Assembly: GCA_003478355.1 (NCBI GenBank)
Contig: QUFC01000075.1
Span: 1 to 9,470 of the forward strand
Direction: 5' to 3'
From: Lachnospiraceae bacterium AM48-27BH
GTDB lineage: Bacteria > Bacillota > Clostridia > Lachnospirales > Lachnospiraceae
DNA: 9,470 bases
The notes under the pieces are model-generated. The model saw only the letters and a program-made list of their open reading frames with translations, was not told the origin of the DNA and did no database searches. A program made the position numbers and the translations under genes. This document shows positions 6,172-9,470 of the stretch, one piece after another (positions within the stretch are counted from its first letter, which is position 1; each line of letters starts with the position of its first letter).

Positions 6172-6764
6172 TTATTTTTCTTTGCGTTTATATTCTAAAG
6201 GAATTTTTCTTTTTCTCATTTGATTTTCAAACAAAGAAAATTCTAAACTATCATAAAATGTAAAAAATTCTTTTCCCTTCAATATATATTTTTAAAGAAC
6301 CTTTCTTAGTATAAACTCCTTTGGTAATATCATTAAAATTATATGTCCTAGTAATCCCATAAAATGAACGGTATTTGATTATATCACCATCTACAATTAC
6401 TCTCCAGATTACACTATCTAATGTTAAAATAGCAAAAAATATGACAAAGGCAGAAACTGATATTACTTCTGATATATCAAATTCAGTAAAAAACACCGTA
6501 TAAAAAAGGCAAAATGAAAATAAAAAACTTCTGATATATCAAATTCAGTAAAAAACACCGTATAAAAAAGGCAAAATGAAAATAAAAACATACCTAACGA
6601 AAAAAGGGGAAAGAATATATTATCATTTTGTATAACATATCTTTTTCATCTTTATTTCCGTCTTCATTTTTCCGTTTTCTCTTTTCTAAGATACATAGTA
6701 TTCCCCAGACAAATATCCATGGCAGTATCATGAGTAATAATGTGTTTTCTAATATCTTTTCCAT
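6172..6764 (-). pseudogene. Broken gene for a two-helix membrane protein with a PH-like tail (DUF6560-like)
   Basis: Reading three frames in turn rebuilds a protein of about 190 residues. It starts at ATG 6762-6764 with GGAG 6 nt upstream (a TTG at 6785 is less likely). It has two or three membrane helices, then VIWRVIVDGDIIKYRSFYGI and TRTYNFNDITKGVYTKKGSL, ending in FENQMRKRKIPLEYKRKEK. From memory this resembles DUF6560-type proteins; function unknown. Three lesions are visible: a base missing in the A6G4 run at 6600-6609, a 62-bp tandem duplication at 6465-6588 (a shift of two bases), and an extra base in the A-run at 6262-6267. Each causes a stop. The surviving open pieces are 6594-6764 and 6251-6496. 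It is cargo of the inserted element and likely dead. Confidence 0.82.
6465..6588. repeat. Exact 62-bp tandem duplication
   Basis: Bases 6465-6526 and 6527-6588 are identical. The duplication lies inside the membrane-protein pseudogene and shifts the frame because 62 is not a multiple of three. Exact identity points to a recent event. Confidence 0.95.
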
Positions 6765-6798
6765 ATATCTCTCCACGTTTTCCAAAATTGATAAATAT

Positions 6799-6807
6799 AT
6801 TATAGCA
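6799..6807 (-). promoter_or_regulatory. Extended -10 promoter of the membrane-protein pseudogene
   Basis: TGCTATAAT on the minus strand (-10 at 6799-6804), 35 bp upstream of the start codon. No good -35 is visible; the TGn extension may compensate. Confidence 0.5.
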
Positions 6808-6871
6808 CTTACCTCATTTCAGTTCATTACTTTTCTGCTATCTGTCAGAATATTTTTTATCCCATGCCTTA

Positions 6872-6949
6872 TCAAGAGTGCAAGCATTGCTTACGCAACA
6901 AGCTCTTGACAATTCATGCTCTAAAAAATGATAGATAATCAAGCAGAAA
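6872..6949. repeat. Hairpin repeat, copy A
   Basis: TCAAGAG (6872-6878) pairs with CTCTTGA (6903-6909), enclosing TGC-AAGC-ATT-GCTT-AC-GCA. The loop core AAGCATTGCTTACGCAACAA is identical in copy B (8460-8535), while the outer stem differs but still pairs. Both copies end with TAATCAAGCAGAAA. On the minus strand TTGATT (6937-6942) and CATGAA (6913-6918) are 18 bp apart, a weak promoter that would start transcription at the hairpin. Confidence 0.7.
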
Positions 6950-7154
6950 AAGAACAAATTATGCTATGTTACATCAACAAAAAGACATCTCATATCTTGT
7001 ATGAAATTCCTTTTTTATGCAATTTTTCTTTGTCGCATCAAGGTTCTTTCAATCGTAGTAAATTAGTGATAAATTTCTTTTGTATTTTCATTCACATTGC
7101 TTAATGTCCCTGTGTTCATGCGGATAATCAGATTTTTAATCTTTTTTTCCAGTT
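6950..7154. other. AT-rich intergenic stretch without a recognisable gene
   Basis: The part to about 7000 shares patchy similarity with 8541-8580 (CAACAAAAAGACAT versus CAACGAAAAAGAGAT), extending the hairpin repeat. On the minus strand about 7063-7119 there is an 18-codon frame, MNTGTLSNVNENTKEIYH, without a ribosome binding site, perhaps a remnant. Nothing else is supportable. Confidence 0.5.
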
Positions 7155-7188
7155 AAAAAAGCAGGAGACCTTTTCAGATTTCCTGCTC
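7155..7188 (-). terminator. Terminator after the zinc-ribbon membrane gene
   Basis: AGCAGGA (7160-7166) and TCCTGCT (7181-7187), then a T-run on the minus strand. It ends the transcript of the two cargo genes at 7216-8294. All 34 bp are identical to 793-826 in the outer element. Confidence 0.82.
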
Positions 7189-7215
7189 AGTAGAGTTGTG
7201 AAGATGTTATTGTTG

Positions 7216-7524
7216 TTATTTAATTTCAATGTTCGTCATAGTTACTAACCCAAGACGAACTAAAATAGTTTGTACGATACGACACCAAAAAATACCTAGA
7301 ATCAGGAGTAAAGCATATAAAATAATTGACGCTTGTAAATATTGTCTGCCAAAGTGAATAAGAATAATCAGTGGAGACATTAATATTACAAAGAATATAA
7401 TGCTTGTAATTATTTTTTTTATGTTTTTTGTATCTGCCAAATCAAATTCAGCTCCACAAGAACATTCGTTAGGTATTCCTCCTTTTATTTCAGCACCACA
7501 GTTCATGCAATATAGTTTCTTCAT
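7216..7524 (-). CDS. Zinc-ribbon membrane protein of unknown function (102 aa)
   Basis: Start taken at ATG 7522-7524, with AGAGGTG 7 nt upstream; a GTG three codons earlier overlaps that site. The N-terminus reads CMNCGAEIKGGIPNECSCGA, with cysteines 6, 9, 21 and 23 forming a small zinc ribbon facing the cytoplasm. Two membrane helices follow (about 38-57 and 65-85), then a short tail ending TMTNIEIK. Such short zinc-ribbon plus membrane proteins are common in Firmicutes and mostly unassigned. It lies 35 bp after the anchored extracytoplasmic protein at 7560-8294 and before a terminator, so the two probably form one transcript. A joint role at the membrane is inference. Confidence 0.8.
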   Translation of the reverse strand: MKKLYCMNCGAEIKGGIPNECSCGAEFDLADTKNIKKIITSIIFFVILMSPLIILIHFGRQYLQASIILYALLLILGIFWCRIVQTILVRLGLVTMTNIEIK

Positions 7525-7559
7525 TCTAATCACCTCTACAACCTGGAATTGTTCTATTA

Positions 7560-8294
7560 TTATCTTTCAATTTCTATACTTAAAGATTTTCCAGATTTAT
7601 CGCTTTGAAAATTTTCATAATACCAAAAATAGAAAGGCTTTTCACAAAGTTCAAAATAAATAATTTCATCGGGTTTTTTATTTTCTATTTTTGTATTGTA
7701 AATATCTTCATCATGTACAAATCCATATAAAAAACGACTATTGTCTGGACTGATATTTAAGTCTTGCAAGCTATCACTTAATGCTAACTGTGATTTTAGT
7801 AGCGACATCGTATCTTTGTCATACGGGCGGTCTTTCTTTATAACCTCATGTACACTTGTAATATAAGCATATCTCTTTTTACCATCTACTTCCTTAATTT
7901 TGAATTTTGAAAATGTCAGACTTGACTCTATATCGTTTTTTTCTGATATATACAAAACACTTTTATAGTTTTCGTTTTCAAACTCCTTTATAATCTTATC
8001 AATATGTGCTTTATATTCTTCGCCTTGTTCAAATTCAATAGAGGCACTTAACAAAGCATCCTGTATCGAGTTTGCATAATTTTTATCAGAAAGTAAATTT
8101 TCTTTTGAGTTTAAATTTTCTATTGGATAATATTTTGTTATTTTTTCCGGAACATATTTATCGTTCATTTCTGTCCTTTGGATTAAACTATTTCCACCTG
8201 TTATTTGACCTAAATATCCAAGCCCTAAAAAAACACTAAACACAAAAATAATTATTCCCAATATTACCCAAATTACCTTCTTTGGTTTACTCAT
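7560..8294 (-). CDS. Membrane-anchored extracytoplasmic protein of unknown function (244 aa)
   Basis: Start taken at ATG 8292-8294 (MSKPKKVIWVILG) with AAAGGG 9 nt upstream; 13 extra in-frame codons to 8333 lack a ribosome binding site. Residues about 6-28 form one hydrophobic helix after KPKK, with no lipobox cysteine, so this is a signal anchor with the rest outside. The outer part is charged and soluble, with DALLSASIEFEQGEEYKAHI (helical), YKSVLYISEKND and RYAYITSVHEVIKKDRPYDK. I do not recognise the family. It has its own promoter at 8364-8392 and shares a transcript with the zinc-ribbon membrane protein. Possible roles are sensing, stress or immunity; none is shown. Confidence 0.85.
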   Translation of the reverse strand: MSKPKKVIWVILGIIIFVFSVFLGLGYLGQITGGNSLIQRTEMNDKYVPEKITKYYPIENLNSKENLLSDKNYANSIQDALLSASIEFEQGEEYKAHIDKIIKEFENENYKSVLYISEKNDIESSLTFSKFKIKEVDGKKRYAYITSVHEVIKKDRPYDKDTMSLLKSQLALSDSLQDLNISPDNSRFLYGFVHDEDIYNTKIENKKPDEIIYFELCEKPFYFWYYENFQSDKSGKSLSIEIER

Positions 8295-8363
8295 AAGATT
8301 AAGCCCTTTCAATTTATTAATTGTTAAATACAAACGCCAATTTATATGCTTCTCTGTATTTAC

Positions 8364-8392
8364 ATTATACCATTTTCCACTACCTGCTACAA
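8364..8392 (-). promoter_or_regulatory. Promoter of the two-gene cargo operon
   Basis: TTGTAG (8387-8392) and TATAAT (8364-8369) are 17 bp apart on the minus strand, about 70 bp upstream of the ATG at 8294. This is the best sigma-A-type promoter in the inserted element. Confidence 0.75.
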
Positions 8393-8400
8393 TGTTTCAA

Positions 8401-8412
8401 AATCTTAAGATT
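8401..8412. promoter_or_regulatory. 12-bp perfect palindrome upstream of the cargo promoter
   Basis: AATCTTAAGATT lies 8 bp beyond the -35 box, a place for an activator or repressor dimer. A second palindrome, GCTTTT-G-AAAAGC, lies at about 8425-8437. No binding protein can be named. Confidence 0.4.
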
Positions 8413-8459
8413 ACTATTTTTTCCGCTTTTGAAAAGCTACTTATCCGTCCATAATTTGT

Positions 8460-8535
8460 AAAGGGTGCTAAGCATTGCTTACGCAACAATCCCTTGACAA
8501 ATCATATCCCGATAAGTTTAGAGTAATCAAGCAGA
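8460..8535. repeat. Hairpin repeat, copy B
   Basis: AAGGG (8461-8465) pairs with CCCTT (8491-8495) around TGCTAAGC-ATT-GCTTACGCA. The loop core is identical to copy A at 6872-6949; the outer stem has changed on both sides so pairing is kept. On the minus strand TTGATT (8525-8530) and TATGAT (8501-8506) are 18 bp apart and would start an RNA at the hairpin. Confidence 0.7.
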
Positions 8536-8565
8536 AATGAAATAGCCTGTTGTTTCAAGCCAACG

Positions 8566-8600
8566 AAAAAGAGATACCAGCACATTTATGCAGTATCTCT
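8566..8600 (-). terminator. Terminator just inside the right end
   Basis: AGAGATAC (8570-8577) and GTATCTCT (8593-8600) give a perfect 8-bp stem, with TTTTT following on the minus strand. It would stop transcripts entering the element from the interrupted XRE gene. Confidence 0.82.
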
Positions 8601-8626
8601 AACTTAATATCATTATTCTTTTATTC

Positions 8627-8648
8627 GCAAGCAGGTAAACACAGGTTA
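8627..8648. repeat. Echo of the recombinase promoter region near the right end
   Basis: GCAAGCAGGTAAACACAGG-TTA here matches, with a 4-nt gap, the minus strand around 2677-2704 upstream of the recombinase. It lies about 30 bp inside attR. A shared binding site for the recombinase or its accessory factor is a possibility. Confidence 0.5.
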
Positions 8649-8652
8649 TTCC

Positions 8653-8928
8653 TTAATATCCTTTTGTTTGGGAAACTCCATTTTCCCATTTTGAAACAGC
8701 CTGCCTGCTAACACCAATCGTTTCAGCAACAAATTCCTGCGTCATTTTGCACTGTGTTCTGTGTACTTTGAGTGCTTCACCCAACGATTTCCTCACTACG
8801 GATTTTTCCTGCCGTACATCTTTTGAATGGATATATTTGAGTAATGCACGAACAATAAGGGTAAGCAAACCAACAAAGATACATAAGAAAATTATTCCAA
8901 CGATTATCATAAATACGGTTACTTTCAT
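8653..8928 (-). pseudogene. 5' part of the interrupted membrane-tethered XRE regulator
   Basis: ATG at 8926-8928 has AGGAGGTGG 4 nt upstream; a longer frame to 8961 has no such site. Residues 5-30 are a membrane helix (FMIIVGIIFLCIFVGLL), 31-45 a basic linker, and 48-84 most of an XRE helix-turn-helix (SLGEALKVHRTQCKMTQ, SRQAVSKWENG). Host coding ends at codon 84; the element adds VSQTKGY and a stop, giving 91 residues without the last HTH helices. The missing part is at 915-1004, and the rebuilt protein has 112 residues. A transmembrane helix before an XRE domain is unusual and suggests a tethered regulator. Its N-terminal helix is duplicated as the separate peptide gene just upstream. It likely controls the mobilization genes of the outer element; that is inferred from position. 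Confidence 0.92.
8662..8695. other. attR: right junction of the inserted element
   Basis: Element sequence ends and XRE coding sequence resumes at TCC (8677-8679). GGGAAAC at 8670-8676 is the partner of GCTTTCCC at the left end. Host bases ATTTTCCCA follow, encoding WEN of the regulator. Confidence 0.85.
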
Positions 8929-8957
8929 TTGACCACCTCCTAATGTTGCTGTTGGCT

Positions 8958-9071
8958 TCATTTCTCTGTACGGATATATTTAAGCAATGCACGAATAACA
9001 AGGATAAGCAAGCCGACAAAGATACATGAGAAAACTATTCCGACTACAATCATAATGATGTTTACTAACAT
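8958..9071 (-). CDS. 37-residue membrane peptide, paralogue of the XRE protein's membrane helix
   Basis: ATG at 9069-9071 with AAAGGAGGTC about 6 nt upstream. The peptide is one hydrophobic helix (MIVVGIVFSCIFVGLLIL) followed by RALLKYIRTEK. It aligns end to end with residues 1-37 of the membrane-XRE protein downstream (shared CIFVGLL and RALLKYI), and the DNA is similar as well, so the two arose by tandem duplication. The gap between the genes is 29 bp, so they are likely cotranscribed. The function is unknown; helix-helix pairing with the regulator is an inference worth testing. A gene this short is easily missed, but the strong ribosome binding site and the paralogy support it. Confidence 0.82.
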   Translation of the reverse strand: MLVNIIMIVVGIVFSCIFVGLLILVIRALLKYIRTEK

Positions 9072-9133
9072 TTGGATGACCTCCTTTCTTTGTTGGCTTT
9101 ATTCTATCTGAATTACCGTGTTGCTACCACCAA

Positions 9134-9176
9134 CTATCAAGCAATTATCAGTTGCATATCGGTTGCACAATGATAG
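9134..9176. promoter_or_regulatory. Operator-like repeats upstream of the membrane-peptide/XRE operon
   Basis: CTATCA (9134-9139) and TGATAG (9171-9176) form an outer inverted repeat around two direct GTTGCA copies (9151-9156, 9162-9167). It lies between the possible -10 at 9196-9201 and the genes. Autoregulation by the XRE protein is a guess. Confidence 0.35.
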
Positions 9177-9195
9177 CGTTCTGTTTTTTGACCTT

Positions 9196-9201
9196 ATTAT
9201 A
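9196..9201 (-). promoter_or_regulatory. Possible -10 box of the membrane-peptide/XRE operon
   Basis: TATAAT on the minus strand within TTTAGTATAATAAGG, about 125 bp upstream of the peptide gene. No convincing -35 is found at 16-18 bp, so an activator or another start is possible. Confidence 0.35.
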
Positions 9202-9239
9202 CTAAATTACCGTAGATAAGGATAGCTCGACTGATAAAA

Positions 9240-9404
9240 CTTGCTGGACGGGAACAGCTTGCAGCGCAAGGTGTTTCCGGGCGGCAAGTCCACAAAAGGG
9301 TAGCTGGCGACAGCCAGCGCAGGGGAAGCGTAGCGTCCCCTGTATGATTTGGAGCAGACCATGACTGCGGAAAATCACAGCCCTCCGGCGAGGAGCCTTC
9401 GGAG
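9240..9404. other. Hairpin-rich non-coding segment next to the outer oriT
   Basis: Stems seen in order: CTTGC-AGC-GCAAG (9258-9270), GCTGGC-GACA-GCCAGC (9303-9318), CAGGGGA/TCCCCTG (9320-9342) and CTCCG/CGGAG (9383-9404). GC-rich, with no gene. Clustered stems beside an oriT fit accessory-protein sites or a single-strand origin. Confidence 0.55.
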
Positions 9405-9413
9405 AACGCAATG

Positions 9414-9459
9414 CACCACCTTTGGGTGGTGTATAATTGCGCCCTTAGTAAACTAAGGG
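9414..9459. other. oriT candidate of the outer element (IncQ/MOBQ type)
   Basis: CACCACC-TTTG-GGTGGTG (9414-9431) is a perfect 7-bp hairpin, followed after 6 nt by TGCGCCCT (9438-9445). IncQ oriT has the same order: a hairpin, then TAAnTGCG/CCCT with the nick between G and C, as I recall. By analogy the nick would be at 9441/9442. A second stem, CCCTTAG-TAAA-CTAAGGG (9442-9459), starts at the nick. It pairs logically with the MobA/MobL relaxase gene at 1-728. Confidence 0.75.
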
Positions 9460-9470
9460 GTTTCCGGCTT

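Larger units (their letters stand above)
1005..8679. mobile_element. Serine-recombinase IME with a MobT-type relaxase, inserted in the XRE gene
   Basis: A 7,675-bp insertion, counting one copy of the shared TCC. Seen: the two halves of an XRE gene flank it and join in frame when it is removed. A large serine recombinase gene lies next to the left end. A Tn916 Orf20/MobT-like relaxase and a Tn916/ICEBs1-like oriT are inside. No coupling protein, VirB4-like ATPase or other channel gene is present. Known: elements with integrase, relaxase and oriT but no transfer channel are integrative and mobilizable elements; MobT types exploit Tn916-superfamily conjugation machinery. The element is more AT-rich than the mobA side and carries its own cargo in the right half. 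Mobility today is not shown by sequence, but the recombinase and relaxase frames are intact. Confidence 0.88.

Noticed and set aside
6628..6909. 93-codon plus-strand frame
   Set aside because: Antisense to the membrane-protein pseudogene and running into the hairpin repeat; no ribosome binding site.
1005..8679. A full Tn916/Tn5397-type conjugative transposon
   Set aside because: The MobT-like relaxase and TndX-like recombinase suggest it, but no coupling protein, channel genes, tet(M) or group II intron are present.
9202..9411. 69-codon minus-strand frame in the GC-rich right end
   Set aside because: It covers the cluster of perfect hairpins by the oriT, has no ribosome binding site and no recognisable protein features.

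Overview
The window looks like a nested mobile-element region from a low-to-mid-GC Firmicute, probably a gut Clostridia such as Lachnospiraceae. This rests on AGGAGG ribosome binding sites, hairpin plus U-run terminators, a MobA/MobL relaxase, a TndX/TnpX-type large serine recombinase and a Tn916 Orf20-type relaxase. No housekeeping gene, rRNA, tRNA or CRISPR array was found. All recognised genes are on the minus strand.

Outer element (about 1-1004 and 8677-9470, visibly more GC-rich around mobA and oriT). Read right to left it has a structured GC-rich segment with an IncQ/MOBQ-like oriT (9414-9459), a 37-aa membrane peptide (8958-9071), a gene for a membrane-tethered XRE regulator, and the MobA/MobL relaxase (1-728, cut by the window edge). 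The XRE gene is split: its first 84 codons are at 8677-8928 and its last 29 codons plus stop at 915-1004.

Inner element (about 1005-8679, 7.67 kb, AT-rich). It splits the XRE gene at a shared GGA (TCC on +). Removing it restores the XRE reading frame exactly, and the joined element ends form a dyad typical of a serine-recombinase attP. Left to right it carries the recombinase (1039-2652) with a promoter overlapped by a 9-bp inverted repeat; a small ORF (2764-3009); a non-coding stretch with three ~68-bp repeats (3339-3720); a MobT/Orf20-like relaxase (3767-4981); two small membrane-protein genes; an oriT resembling those of Tn916/ICEBs1 (5969-6015) with a strong adjacent hairpin; and a cargo half with a broken membrane-protein gene (6172-6764), a zinc-ribbon membrane protein (7216-7524) and an anchored extracytoplasmic protein (7560-8294). 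This gene set fits an integrative and mobilizable element (IME): it can process its own DNA but encodes no transfer channel, so it would depend on a Tn916-family helper.

Together the window shows one mobilizable element parked inside another, between the host element's oriT and relaxase gene and inside its regulator. Excision would rebuild that regulator, so the inner element could act as a switch on the outer element's mobilization genes. The most interesting unexplained signals are the triplicated repeat, a hairpin repeat present twice with compensatory stem changes, a 34-bp terminator shared by both elements, and the echo of the recombinase operator at the right end. All identifications are from reading the sequence; no database search was run.
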